A DNA stretch of 64,000 nucleotides from Ignavibacteria bacterium UBA6906 (GCA_002451155.1 DKBG01000042.1:1-64000); one strand, 5' to 3'; counted from the stretch's first letter, positions 18,802 to 27,253 are shown. The notes: generated by a model from the letters alone, not told the origin. Numbers and translations: made by a program.

Positions 18802-19902
18802 TCAATCACGCCAGAGTTTCGAATCTTGCCGAACATGCCATCGCTGCACGTGCTTGCCAGCCAGGCGAAGAGTCACTGCAGCTTCGTATCCATCCGGAGC
18901 AGCCTGGAGCGTCACCTGACCCAGCCGATCGTCTCCGGGGGGTTGACGAAAGCGGAGATCCTTGAGACTCTCCGCCCAGGTCCCGTGCGCCGTGCGGTAG
19001 TCCCGCTGAAGCTCGTATATCTGCATCAGGAGTTCTTTCGCACCCCACGCGGAATCTGCCAGGAACAGTCCGGATGCGTCATCGGCGAACTGCACATATC
19101 CCCAGCGTTCCGGCCGATGCATGTCAACGACTCCCTGTGGTGACCAGACCCAGTTGTGCTCCGGCCGGCCCGGGATCTTCCTGTAGTGCCCATCCTCTAT
19201 CCGGACATCCCATTCCACCCGGGAGAAGTTGATTCTCCAGCTATCACCAATCTCCGGAGGCGCCGGGCAATGTGCATAGGTCAGGAGTGACTGCCAGGGA
19301 ATCGCCAGCTCGACACTCCAGCCGGTATCGACATCGGAAGCGGCGTTGAGGGTTCCTGCCACGTGAACGGCAGTCCTGAGCCCGACAATATCCCACGAGT
19401 CAACTGGGGGTCCCCCATCGCGATACGGTTTCGGGAGGAAAAGATCCCACCCTGTGTTCAGGGCGTTCATCTCAAACTCATAGTATTCGTGGTTGTCCCC
19501 GTTCGGGTCGATGAAGACCTCGAAATCGTTATCCTGAAAGATCACCGTATCACGTTGCCGCAGGGTCGCCCACACATGAGGCTCCTGAAGTTCCGCGGCC
19601 ACGTACAGATACTCACTGTCCCAGAGCATTTTCACCCTGGTCCGGAATGTCGGAGGTGGCATTCCCTCCCCCTCAATGTCAACGAAATTGTCGGTCCACA
19701 GAGCCCGGGTCCAGGCAGACTCGGAGAGTCTGCCATCAATCGTCAGCGGCTCAGCGGCAAACAGGCATAGATACCCTTTTGGGCGGGTGGTGATCGGCTG
19801 GCCGAAGGCGGAATTCATCCCTGCAATGATGAGCAGAGAGAGGGTAGCGAGACAGAGCCGGGCAGTAGCGCTGCGGCGGCGGACGAGTCTGGATTTTCTC
19901 AT
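18802..19902 (-). CDS. Secreted CBM9-like carbohydrate-binding protein
   Basis: 366 residues. The ATG at 19902 is favoured over the longer start because it overlaps the fucosidase stop as ATGA and is followed by a basic n-region, a hydrophobic stretch and an AFGQ cleavage site. The core matches the family 9 carbohydrate-binding module fold (LTIDGRLSESAW, MLWDSEYLYVAAEL, DNDFEVFIDPNGDN). These Asp and aromatic residues are typical of stand-alone CBM9-like proteins in glycan-degrading bacteria. A C-terminal extra region (about 240-366) is unfamiliar. It sits between fucosidase and hexosaminidase genes and probably helps bind the same glycan, although no enzymatic function is implied. Confidence 0.85.
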   Translation of the reverse strand: MRKSRLVRRRSATARLCLATLSLLIIAGMNSAFGQPITTRPKGYLCLFAAEPLTIDGRLSESAWTRALWTDNFVDIEGEGMPPPTFRTRVKMLWDSEYLYVAAELQEPHVWATLRQRDTVIFQDNDFEVFIDPNGDNHEYYEFEMNALNTGWDLFLPKPYRDGGPPVDSWDIVGLRTAVHVAGTLNAASDVDTGWSVELAIPWQSLLTYAHCPAPPEIGDSWRINFSRVEWDVRIEDGHYRKIPGRPEHNWVWSPQGVVDMHRPERWGYVQFADDASGLFLADSAWGAKELLMQIYELQRDYRTAHGTWAESLKDLRFRQPPGDDRLGQVTLQAAPDGYEAAVTLRLAGKHVQRWHVRQDSKLWRD

Positions 19903-21434
19903 CTGTCCGGGGCCGCGATGTTGTAGACGGAGACTGTTGAAAGAGTGGGGCAGGCGCGCGATTGGCGTATCGTGACGCGGATGCAGGATGTCCGAACCGG
20001 GGGGAAGAGGAGAATTCGCCTTGCTCCGACCGTTGTTCCCTCCGCGACGGTTGTCCATCCCCTGTTCCCACGGACATCGATCCCAAACGCTTCGATTCGC
20101 TGACCGAGGGAGATCTGTTCCCGGAGAAGGAGAGCGTTAATCTCCCGCTCGGCGCCGAGATCTATTTCCACCCATCCCGTGTGGATGGAGTCATCGGTTG
20201 CCCAGTACGTTTGGGGACGGCCATCTACTGTGCGAACGGCGGCATACTCCAGATCACCGCCGCGGGTATTCGAGGCCGTGGCGGGGCGTCCTGCTGCCAG
20301 ATCCTCTCTGAATGCAAAATCGAGGTATGCGCGAAGGGCGTGCAGCTGCCGCGCATCGTTGTCGGGTATCAGTCCGCGCCGATCGACGGGGATGTTCAGC
20401 AGAAGATTCGCGTTGCGCCCCACGGAGGCGAAATAGATTCCGACCAGCGTTTTGAGGTCTCTGACGAGCGAATCCTCGGCGGCGTGATAGTACCACCCGG
20501 GCCGAATCGATACGTCGCATTCCGCAGGGACCCAGGCATCCCCATCGGCATGTCCGCTGGGAAGTTCATGAAAACGTTCATAGCCGGGATAGACTTCATC
20601 GCGTCGCAGAAAGGACCAGTTGGTCTCGCCCGCGGCTCCCTGTTCATTGCCCACCCAGCGGACATCCGGACCGGCATCACTGAAGATGACTGCCCGCGGC
20701 TGGCATTCCCGCACCACCGTGACAAACCCTGGCCAATCGTAGACCTGTCGCTTCCCGTTTGGTCCTTCTCCGCATGCACCGTCGAACCAGACTTCGAAAA
20801 CCTCTCCATATCCGGTGAGGACTTCACGCAACTGGTTCTTGAAATGCTCGTTATACGCCGGGGAATCACCGTACCGTGGATCGTGCCGGTCCCAGGGAGA
20901 GAGGTACACTCCGAACTTCAGCCCGAATTCCCTGCATGCGTCCGAGAGTTCCCGAAGCACGTCGCCTCGCCCTGAGCGGAACGGGCTGTTCCGGACCGTG
21001 TGCTCTGTGAAGGCCGAAGGCCAGAGACAGAATCCGTCATGGTGTTTTGCCGTCAGGACTATCCCTCTCATTCCGGCTTCTTTGCAGACACGCGCCCACT
21101 GGCGGCAATCAAGGTCGACGGGATCAAATAGGGCAGGCATTTCTGTGCCGTCACCCCATTCCCGGTCGGTGAATGTGTTCATGTTGAAATGGACGAAGGC
21201 ATAGTACTCGAGGTCCTGCCAGAGAAGCTGACGTTCCGAAGGAACGGGGCTAACGGGGCGCGGTGGGTCGATCCGTTCGCCCCCAGGTGCACCCGCCCGG
21301 ATACATGGAAGCAGGAGCAGCAAACCGAAGCAGAAGCGCAGGAGATGTTTCAGCTGACTCTCATCCGCACCGAGCGATGCGTCGGATCTTCCTTCCATCG
21401 CGGAGGTTGTCCTGCTCTCGATCGTCTGAACCAT
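19899..21434 (-). CDS. GH29-type alpha-L-fucosidase with C-terminal discoidin-like domain
   Basis: About 511 residues from the ATG at 21434, which has a GGGGAATGAGA ribosome site; longer (21461) and shorter (21398) starts are possible. A long, hydrophobic N-terminal segment suggests secretion. Family markers are FVHFNMNTFTDREWGDG, LTAKHHDGFCLW and YLSPWDRHDPRYG. EVWFDGACGEG carries the likely nucleophile Asp. The last 130 or so residues look like an F5/8 type C carbohydrate-binding domain (YWATDDSIHTGWVEIDLG). It removes terminal L-fucose. It is the first gene of the fucosidase, CBM9, hexosaminidase group and is separated from the gene upstream by a strong terminator. Confidence 0.9.
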   Translation of the reverse strand: MVQTIESRTTSAMEGRSDASLGADESQLKHLLRFCFGLLLLLPCIRAGAPGGERIDPPRPVSPVPSERQLLWQDLEYYAFVHFNMNTFTDREWGDGTEMPALFDPVDLDCRQWARVCKEAGMRGIVLTAKHHDGFCLWPSAFTEHTVRNSPFRSGRGDVLRELSDACREFGLKFGVYLSPWDRHDPRYGDSPAYNEHFKNQLREVLTGYGEVFEVWFDGACGEGPNGKRQVYDWPGFVTVVRECQPRAVIFSDAGPDVRWVGNEQGAAGETNWSFLRRDEVYPGYERFHELPSGHADGDAWVPAECDVSIRPGWYYHAAEDSLVRDLKTLVGIYFASVGRNANLLLNIPVDRRGLIPDNDARQLHALRAYLDFAFREDLAAGRPATASNTRGGDLEYAAVRTVDGRPQTYWATDDSIHTGWVEIDLGAEREINALLLREQISLGQRIEAFGIDVRGNRGWTTVAEGTTVGARRILLFPPVRTSCIRVTIRQSRACPTLSTVSVYNIAAPDR

Positions 21435-21535
21435 ATTCTCATTCCCCGTGCCAAACGGCATACCGCGTCTGATAATGCATCAATATCGGAGATTGAACGC
21501 ACGGACGCAATTCCTGTTTGAGAGGGCGGCCGCCT

Positions 21536-21568
21536 GAAACACAACGGGCTCTCCGATGGAGAGCCCGT
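21536..21568 (-). terminator. Rho-independent terminator downstream of the small secreted protein gene
   Basis: A perfect 11-bp stem ACGGGCTCTCC / GGAGAGCCCGT (21544-21554 and 21558-21568) closes on a 3-nt loop. On the minus strand it is followed by TGTGTTTCAG. It lies 23 bp past the stop of the 21591-22016 gene and separates it from the fucosidase operon. Confidence 0.8.
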
Positions 21569-21590
21569 ATCCGAGTGAGGGGACCGCCGC

Positions 21591-22016
21591 CTACTTTGGT
21601 TCGCGCGGTTTCGCTTCCTGCATTTCCCGGGTCTGCGCTTCCGACCCTTGCTTTTCCCGCATCTCGTTTTCGTACCGGTCCTGGAGGAAGGTATAGAGCT
21701 TCTGCTTTGTCTTTGGATACTGAGACAGCTGAGAGGAGGTAAGAATCGATCCTACTTTTTGTCCGAATTCCATGGTCACCTGCTTGCGCATTTTGGCGAC
21801 CATTTCAGGCTTTCCGAAATACTGCTGTTCATATTTTGCCATTTCGGAATCGGATTCCTTGAGGAACTGCCGTGCCTTCGATTGCTGGTCGGGCGACAAA
21901 CGGAGATCCGTTGTCAGGAATTGAATGAGTTTGTCCTGCATGTCAGCGCGTGTCTGCGCCTGAGCCACCGCACCGGTCAGCAGGAGACCTGCCAGGAGAA
22001 TCGCGGTATGTCGCAT
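21591..22016 (-). CDS. Small secreted protein, Spy/CpxP-like
   Basis: 141 residues with a clear signal peptide (AILLAGLLLTGAVAQA) and an all-alpha, charged mature part. It contains two LTxxQ-like elements, LSPDQQSKARQFL and LTSSQLSQYPKTKQKLY, reminiscent of the Spy/CpxP periplasmic chaperone family, but the match is short and uncertain. AAGGGGAC precedes the ATG. The C-terminal tail is rich in E, K, R and Q. It lies 120 bp after the nucleotidyltransferase gene on the same strand and ends at a strong terminator, so it could be read with the sugar kinase pair or from its own promoter. Confidence 0.7.
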   Translation of the reverse strand: MRHTAILLAGLLLTGAVAQAQTRADMQDKLIQFLTTDLRLSPDQQSKARQFLKESDSEMAKYEQQYFGKPEMVAKMRKQVTMEFGQKVGSILTSSQLSQYPKTKQKLYTFLQDRYENEMREKQGSEAQTREMQEAKPREPK

Positions 22017-22136
22017 GATATTGTCCCCTTCCCCGAGTAAGAAACCTGTCTGATGTCAATCATCCAAGATACGGCCGGGGAGGACCAGAATCAAATGGGC
22101 AGAAAGCCATTCCCGGACACTCTCCGGCATGCGACC

Positions 22137-23006
22137 TTACGGTCGTGGACCTGTAGCAATATTCTTGAGGTATCGCTGAAGGTCTGCGATGTCATTTCGG
22201 CTGGTCAGGTCCGGCACATGTTCACGCAGGGGTATCGTCTGAACCGAAGCGGTCCCTGCCCCGAGCATCATCATCACTGCCGTCGGCAGTTCCTTCTCTT
22301 TGCGCAGCGGATGATACGGGACGGCTTCCAGGAACGGGAGTATCCGGTCGAACACAAAGCGCCAGATGTTCATGCTCACGCCAACCCTGCCGGTCGCCTC
22401 CCTTGTCTGCGCGATATGCGCGGCATCGGGCTTTTCGGTGATCGTTCGAAGCGTACCGTCAGGATTCGTCACGATGACGGCAAAGGCTTCGATCCGTTCA
22501 CGGCTAAACAGAAGGCCTTCGCGATCATAGTCGATCATTGCACACTCAGCATTCGTGGTCCTGAGCAGCTCGAATGCTGCACGAGAATAGAGGTTGTCGC
22601 TGTTGCAGACCGTGAACTGCTGGCCTGCCCAATCGGGTCTTGTGCGGAGCGCCTGCAGCAATGCATCCGCTGTGCCGGCCGGTTTTGAACGCCCGGCAGG
22701 GACTTCCTGGACGGCATAGGAAATCTCCATGCCTCGATACGGGTTGTCCCGTTCCCTCGCCCCGTAATGCGCCCGAACTGATCGGTCCTCAGGACTGACA
22801 ACAATAACGGTATCAGTATATCCCGCTGCCACCGCGTTCTCAAGAAGGTAATCCATGAGGGGACGTCCGTCGACACCGAGGCCAATCATCGCCTTTGTCT
22901 TTCTGTCGGCCTGGCCTTCCAGGTCGGCGCCCAATGTAACTGATGCGGGCACCTTCATCCGGGACGCAGCACCTCCCGCGAGGATGACAAGGTTTCCTTC
23001 GTTCAT
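22137..23006 (-). CDS. Sugar-phosphate nucleotidyltransferase family protein
   Basis: 289 residues with the nucleotidyltransferase opening LVILAGGAASRMKVPAS, a KAMIGLGVDGRPLMDYLLENA segment that binds sugar phosphate in relatives, and VCNSDNLYSRAAFELL in place of the usual metal-binding D-x-D region. Compared with RfbA or GalU there is an unusual insertion between the glycine motif and the lysine. Its start overlaps the stop of the GHMP kinase by 4 bp (ATGA), so the two are translationally coupled. The likely role is activation of a sugar 1-phosphate made by the kinase into an NDP-sugar. Sugar and nucleotide are not readable from sequence. Confidence 0.78.
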   Translation of the reverse strand: MNEGNLVILAGGAASRMKVPASVTLGADLEGQADRKTKAMIGLGVDGRPLMDYLLENAVAAGYTDTVIVVSPEDRSVRAHYGARERDNPYRGMEISYAVQEVPAGRSKPAGTADALLQALRTRPDWAGQQFTVCNSDNLYSRAAFELLRTTNAECAMIDYDREGLLFSRERIEAFAVIVTNPDGTLRTITEKPDAAHIAQTREATGRVGVSMNIWRFVFDRILPFLEAVPYHPLRKEKELPTAVMMMLGAGTASVQTIPLREHVPDLTSRNDIADLQRYLKNIATGPRP

Positions 23007-24103
23007 GGCCCATTCCCCTCCTTCCTGGCACTTGTCCCCGCGTCCGGTCTGATTATGTAGGCCTGTCCACCCACATCTTCAATCGCGCGGCGGACCCTGT
23101 CGGGGTTGTCCGGAGCGTACGCGAACATGCATCCACCGCCGCCGGAGCCGTTAATCTTTCCCCCCAGCGCTCCGGCAGAGATCGCAGCTGAGATCATCCT
23201 GTCAATCCGGGGGGTTGAGATACGGAGGACTTCACGAAGGACCGTCTGGTGTTCGGTCAGAAGTTCTCCTAGTTTTCGATGGTCAACTTCGACCCGCCCG
23301 AGCATCTTTCGCGCCTCCTCAGTCATCGAATGGTTGCGGATAGTTCCGAGCAACAATGTTTTCTCATCAGGAGTGAGGTCGGCCGCAACGCCTTCGATAT
23401 CCTCAGCGGTGGAATTCTTCAGCGTGAATCCGGGATACTGAGAATTCAGCCGGGCTACAAGTGATCGCACGCCCTGTTTTACCCGGGCTAGGATTCCCTT
23501 GGTATCCTTCGGTTCCCGGGAATCCCCCAGGACGAATGTGCCGAGGTCAGCCTTCAGGCGACGGACCTGAACGAGGGGGTCGAAATCGATCACGATCACG
23601 CCTCCATATGCCGTAGAGAAATGATCCATCATCCCTCCGGGCTCGCCGAACTCCAGCACTTCCGCCTCATGCGCGAACCGGGCAATCGCATCCGGTCCGA
23701 GATCCGTCGACTGATCGCTCATGCGGGCAAGAAAATCGATCCACGCCACAACGAGAGCTGAGGAGCTTGAGGTGCCGGAATTTATCGGAATTTCGCCGTG
23801 CACAGTGCATTCGACGCCGCGTGAAAAAGAGAACCCCTGGCGCAGCAGCACATTCACCGCGCTCTTGAAATAGTCCCTCTCTTTGGAATACGGAAGCCTC
23901 TCTCCCAGAACAAATGTTTCCCTGCTGCTGACGTCAGGCAGGTCCACCACCGCGGCCCGGTCACTCCTGTGCCTTCCCTCAATAGTGATTCGCAATGAGA
24001 TCGCGCAGGGGATGACCGGAAGAGCGAGGTAATCTTGATGCTCTCCGAACAGGCAGATTCGTCCGGGGCTTGTCACATGCAGGTATTTTGAACCGGGCTT
24101 CAT
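23003..24103 (-). CDS. GHMP-family sugar kinase (galactokinase-like)
   Basis: 366 residues. The three GHMP motifs are present: SPGRICLFGEHQDY near the N-terminus, the ATP-binding loop PINSGTSSSSALVV (about 142-155), and KINGSGGGGCMFAY near the C-terminus. GEH.DY and GGMMDHFSTAYGG resemble galactokinase and arabinose/fucose/heptose kinase relatives, which make sugar 1-phosphates. No good ribosome site precedes the ATG at 24103; a GTG nine codons in is a weak alternative. Coupled to the nucleotidyltransferase, it likely forms a kinase plus pyrophosphorylase salvage route. The fucosidase operon next door makes fucose a reasonable guess but no more than that. Confidence 0.83.
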   Translation of the reverse strand: MKPGSKYLHVTSPGRICLFGEHQDYLALPVIPCAISLRITIEGRHRSDRAAVVDLPDVSSRETFVLGERLPYSKERDYFKSAVNVLLRQGFSFSRGVECTVHGEIPINSGTSSSSALVVAWIDFLARMSDQSTDLGPDAIARFAHEAEVLEFGEPGGMMDHFSTAYGGVIVIDFDPLVQVRRLKADLGTFVLGDSREPKDTKGILARVKQGVRSLVARLNSQYPGFTLKNSTAEDIEGVAADLTPDEKTLLLGTIRNHSMTEEARKMLGRVEVDHRKLGELLTEHQTVLREVLRISTPRIDRMISAAISAGALGGKINGSGGGGCMFAYAPDNPDRVRRAIEDVGGQAYIIRPDAGTSARKEGNGP

Positions 24104-24280
24104 TGAGGAGCGGGGGACTCGCGCCGTTCAATATCTTTGTTTTCATTCCAAGTTTCAAGGCGGACGGAGAGGAAACGCAGCAGACAGAACGAGGAGATTC
24201 GGAGAACATTCTTGGCGAGCGATGTGTTCATTCGGCGTCTGTGCGGTACTCTCCACAGGGGGACAGATGGAATTCACTCC

Positions 24281-24309
24281 TTGACATCCGCCAGCATTAC
24301 TCCTATAAT
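24281..24309 (+). promoter_or_regulatory. Perfect sigma-70 consensus promoter for the 24387 lipoprotein
   Basis: TTGACA (24281-24286), a 17-bp spacer and TATAAT (24304-24309) match the sigma-70 consensus at all twelve positions with optimal spacing. The expected start near 24316 gives a leader of about 70 nt to the ATG at 24387. This should be strong and constitutive unless repressed. Confidence 0.85.
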
Positions 24310-24386
24310 TGTTCTCCGCCCGGCCCGGCGGGGCGTTCGAGTCTTCCGGCAAGGGGTGGATCAAACCAGAACAGACAGGAATCCTT

Positions 24387-25040
24387 ATGGAAACCCGTAT
24401 CTCCCTTCGATACGCTTTATTCGTCTTGCCGGTGTGTTGCCTCCTCTCCTGCAGCGGGTCCACGGAGATCACCCAGAGCTGGCGAAATCCCGACATTGAG
24501 CCGGTGGCTTTCAACAACGTGCTTGTGATCGGGATGAGTGACGACGCGATCGCCCGGGGGAATGTCGAACAGGCCGTTGTCAAAGAACTCCGCGGCGCAG
24601 GCGTCGCCGCACAGATGGGCATGGAAGTCTTTCCCCCCATGCTGTTCAAGGAGAAAATGGACAGGGAGAAAGCAAAAGTGCGGATCGCGGGAGCGGGAGC
24701 CGACGCCGTACTGCTTCTCACCCTTCTCGACAGCAGGACAACGGAGACCTACATCCCCGGTGCAATGGTCTACACTCCATCAGCGGGCTCCATGGCGATG
24801 TACGGCTACTGGTATGATTCATGGAACGTTGCGTACACGCAGGGCTATTACATGAATTCAAAGGAGATTATTGTCCAATCCAATCTCTACAGGACCTCCG
24901 ATGAGGCTCTCCTCTGGGCGGGGAAGTCTAAAGCGACAGATCCCTCCTCCATGAGCAAGTTTGCGCGTCTTTATTCCAGGGTTATCGTACGGCAGATGGT
25001 TTCTGACGGAGTTTTTGCCCCCCGACCAGACGCCAAATGA
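24387..25040 (+). CDS. Outer-membrane lipoprotein of unknown function (paralogue of 31948-32556)
   Basis: 217 residues from the ATG at 24387, chosen because an AGGA site precedes it and a lipoprotein signal peptide with lipobox LLSC follows directly. The mature part begins STEITQSWRNPD and includes FNNVLVIGMSDD, GADAVLLLTLLDS and IVQSNLYRTSDEALLWAGKS. The same pattern appears in the lipoprotein at 31948-32556 (TKSWADE, FKKLLVMAVVKD, YVESNLYDVKSTRLVW), so the two are paralogues. A Tyr/Met/Ser-rich central stretch is shared. The alternating pattern suggests a small alpha/beta domain of the DUF4136 or LpoB-like kind, but I do not recognise a function. A perfect promoter lies upstream and a barrel gene 49 bp downstream. 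Confidence 0.8.
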   Translation: METRISLRYALFVLPVCCLLSCSGSTEITQSWRNPDIEPVAFNNVLVIGMSDDAIARGNVEQAVVKELRGAGVAAQMGMEVFPPMLFKEKMDREKAKVRIAGAGADAVLLLTLLDSRTTETYIPGAMVYTPSAGSMAMYGYWYDSWNVAYTQGYYMNSKEIIVQSNLYRTSDEALLWAGKSKATDPSSMSKFARLYSRVIVRQMVSDGVFAPRPDAK

Positions 25041-25089
25041 ATCCTAGAATCATATTCAGATCACGGCAAACCTTCAATCCAGGGCGCAC

Positions 25090-25671
25090 ATGAAACCACT
25101 CTTCCTTATTCTCCTCGGCAGCATGATGTTCGTCCCACAGAACCCCCTGTTCAGCCAGCCCGGCTGGGCCCTTGACAAGGGGAGCGTCGCGGTCGGCGGA
25201 ACCGCTTCCGTGAGCGTCGCAGGAGGCTTGATCCAGGGGTTCAATGACAAGACAACGGTGGATCTGAAGCCGTTCGCCTACTGGTTCACGAGCCCGAACG
25301 TCGGCGTCGGTGGAGAGCTGTACCTGAGCAGTTCCTCCCGCAAAGACGGCGAGTCATCTACGACGATTGCCATCGGACCGAGCGTGCTCCTGGCGTTCGC
25401 CGACTCGAGCTACACCTGGTATCCATTTCTGCAGCTGGGGGGATTGTTCGCATCAGTCTCCGAAAAGTCCCCCTATGTCGAATCAGGGAACCAGAAATCA
25501 GGAACCGGGTTTGCGCTGGAGCTTGGCGGAGGCGGGACGTACATGCTGGGCCGGAGGGCGGGGATAACCGTACAGCTCTACTATCAGGCTCAGTGGATCA
25601 CCATCGCGTCGGAGGCGAAGACCGGCAAGCTATACGGGATGCGTGTTGGTGTTACAGGATTTATCTTCTGA
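25090..25671 (+). CDS. Outer-membrane beta-barrel protein
   Basis: 193 residues with a signal peptide (FLILLGSMMFVPQNPLFSQP) and a mature region of alternating polar and apolar strands separated by Gly/Ser turns. The C-terminal strand ends GVTGFIF, the aromatic end typical of BAM substrates. It resembles small OmpA/OmpW-like 8-stranded barrels. It starts 49 bp after the lipoprotein gene and is followed by a strong terminator, so the two probably form a two-gene transcript from the consensus promoter at 24281. Function unknown. Confidence 0.8.
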   Translation: MKPLFLILLGSMMFVPQNPLFSQPGWALDKGSVAVGGTASVSVAGGLIQGFNDKTTVDLKPFAYWFTSPNVGVGGELYLSSSSRKDGESSTTIAIGPSVLLAFADSSYTWYPFLQLGGLFASVSEKSPYVESGNQKSGTGFALELGGGGTYMLGRRAGITVQLYYQAQWITIASEAKTGKLYGMRVGVTGFIF

Positions 25672-25703
25672 GCAGCCGTCTCTCCGTATCCCCCCCAGAT
25701 GAA

Positions 25704-25734
25704 AGAACCCCGCACAGAGGCGGGGTTCTTTTCT
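25704..25734 (+). terminator. Rho-independent terminator, probably bidirectional
   Basis: A perfect 10-bp stem AGAACCCCGC / GCGGGGTTCT (25704-25713 and 25720-25729) with a 6-nt loop is followed by TTTCT. It lies 32 bp after the barrel stop and 35 bp before the convergent barrel's stop. On the minus strand the stem is followed by TTCATC, so it may serve both genes. Confidence 0.85.
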
Positions 25735-25768
25735 GCAATAACGAGTTGCGCATGCCGTTAGCGCACCC

Positions 25769-26416
25769 TTAGATCACGAATATCAAACCTCCGGAGAAGC
25801 TGAACTGGGCGATGGGGATCCCCGCGGTGATCGCCAGGCCGGATCCCCCTGTTCCCACGTACAGTCCCCCACCACTGAAGACAATCGGAAACAGGGCCTG
25901 AGCCTGTACACGTATCCCGATTACCTCCGAGAAGTAGAACTTCCATCCACCCCCGAAATACATCGCCACGCGCCAGGTATCTTTTGCTCCCTCAAAATCG
26001 GGCTTCGCCCACCATCCGCCCAGCCCCACGGAGAAGAAGGGCGTGTTCATTTTCAGGGGTCGCATCTCATGCGAGTATCCGACCATGAAGTACTGGAAGA
26101 GAATATTGAATTCAAAATTGTTGACAGGCTCGGTGTTCGACCTGTAGCCGGAGCGGCTCTGGTGCGCAACATAGAAAACTTCGAGCTGGCTCGCCTTTTT
26201 CAAATCGAGATTGAACGCGACGCCGAAGTCAGGACCGCTGGTGGTCGAGACGTAGCCGTCTGTTACGCGGATATCGGTGTTGACCATATACCCGGCGAAC
26301 GGAGAAATCTCAAGATTCTTCGGGATCGGGCCGTAATAGACCTGGGCGGCCGCTTCGGAGAGGCCCGAACTGAGCAACAGGATGGGGACCGTGAGTAGCC
26401 GACCGATGGAATTCAT
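25769..26416 (-). CDS. Outer-membrane beta-barrel protein (tandem paralogue A)
   Basis: 215 residues from the ATG at 26416; the longer reading would need a TTG start, while AAGGGAT precedes this ATG. A signal peptide ends near AAAQ. The mature protein starts VYYGPIPKNLEISPFAGYMVNTD and continues with Gly/aromatic-rich strands. The neighbour at 26606-27253 is the same length and begins VYYAPKERSVEITPYAGYMLNTN, so they are tandem duplicates. Both end in a similar Gly-rich strand. The fold is an OmpA/OmpW-like 8-stranded barrel; ligand unknown. A weak promoter candidate lies just upstream. Confidence 0.82.
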   Translation of the reverse strand: MNSIGRLLTVPILLLSSGLSEAAAQVYYGPIPKNLEISPFAGYMVNTDIRVTDGYVSTTSGPDFGVAFNLDLKKASQLEVFYVAHQSRSGYRSNTEPVNNFEFNILFQYFMVGYSHEMRPLKMNTPFFSVGLGGWWAKPDFEGAKDTWRVAMYFGGGWKFYFSEVIGIRVQAQALFPIVFSGGGLYVGTGGSGLAITAGIPIAQFSFSGGLIFVI

Positions 26417-26446
26417 ACACAAATCCCTTCTTGTCCGATCGTCACC

Positions 26447-26474
26447 ATTTTCATCGGGGAAACGCTGGCGTCAA
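26447..26474 (-). promoter_or_regulatory. Candidate promoter for barrel gene 25769-26416
   Basis: On the minus strand TTGACG (26469-26474), a 16-bp spacer and GAAAAT (26447-26452) match the sigma-70 consensus at 5 and 4 of 6 positions. The leader would be about 24 nt. A 12-bp palindrome, GTTGATATCAAC (26491-26502), lies just upstream and could be an operator. Confidence 0.35.
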
Positions 26475-26539
26475 CGTACGAAGAAAACAGGTTGATATCA
26501 ACGTCGCGATGTGACAGGGCACACAGTCGGCATCAGCTC

Positions 26540-26590
26540 CAAAATGAGACGGCCCGGATCATGTTCCTGACGGAGAAATGATCCGGGCCG
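26540..26590 (-). terminator. Rho-independent terminator after barrel paralogue B
   Basis: A perfect 13-bp stem CGGCCCGGATCAT / ATGATCCGGGCCG (26550-26562 and 26578-26590) with a 15-nt loop lies 15 bp past the stop of the 26606-27253 gene. On the minus strand it is followed by TCTCATTTTGG. It isolates the two tandem barrel genes into separate transcripts. Confidence 0.8.
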
Positions 26591-26605
26591 CAAGAATACA
26601 GACTG

Positions 26606-27253
26606 TTATAGAGAGAAGCTCAGGCCTCCTGAAAAATTGAACTCGGCGAAGGGAATCCCTGCCGATACGCCGAGCCCGGCCCCGCCTGTCCCGACGTAGA
26701 AGCCCCCTCCGTAGAACACGAGGGGAAAGAGTACCTGGCCCTGGAGCTTCAGAGCAATCTTCTCCGAGAGGGAAATCTTTGCTCCACCTCCCAGCTGCAT
26801 GGCTGCCCGCCAAACGGACTCCAGCGACGCATACTTCGGCTGAGCCCAGACGGCGCCACCCCCGACGGAGACGTACGGGTTCACTTTTGCCATCGGCTTG
26901 ATTTCACGTACGAAGTTCAGCATGAAATACTGCATGGTCACGTCGAACCCGAAATCATCGTACCTGCCCGATTGCGAAATGAAGTCCGAGGTCGTGCTGT
27001 GATAGAGGTACTGGAGCTCTACCTGCATCCCGCGTTGAACATCAAATGCGATCGTCCCGCCAAACGCGGGATTATCTCTCGTGTTTACATATCCGTATGC
27101 CACGGTCATGTTTGTATTGAGCATGTACCCCGCATAGGGAGTGATCTCGACCGATCGCTCCTTCGGCGCGTAATAGACCTGCGCTTCAGCTGCAAGCAGC
27201 GCGAAGTGCATGAGACACGCTGTAAGGATGACAATTCTCTGTATGCTTTTCAT
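26606..27253 (-). CDS. Outer-membrane beta-barrel protein (tandem paralogue B)
   Basis: 215 residues from the ATG at 27253; the open frame could extend one codon to a TTG, but the ATG has an AAAGGC site at suitable distance. A signal peptide (IVILTACLMHFALLAAEAQ) precedes VYYAPKERSVEITPYAGYML. Strands such as GGTIAFDVQRGMQVELQYLYH and a C-terminus NFSGGLSFSL indicate an 8-stranded outer-membrane barrel. It is the tandem duplicate of the 25769-26416 product and is followed by its own terminator. It shares a 148-bp divergent intergenic region with the 27402 gene. Confidence 0.82.
   Translation of the reverse strand: MKSIQRIVILTACLMHFALLAAEAQVYYAPKERSVEITPYAGYMLNTNMTVAYGYVNTRDNPAFGGTIAFDVQRGMQVELQYLYHSTTSDFISQSGRYDDFGFDVTMQYFMLNFVREIKPMAKVNPYVSVGGGAVWAQPKYASLESVWRAAMQLGGGAKISLSEKIALKLQGQVLFPLVFYGGGFYVGTGGAGLGVSAGIPFAEFNFSGGLSFSL

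Noticed and set aside
19962..20975. Plus-strand open frame of 337 codons opposite the fucosidase
   Set aside because: Antisense shadow; the minus-strand protein has all GH29 markers.
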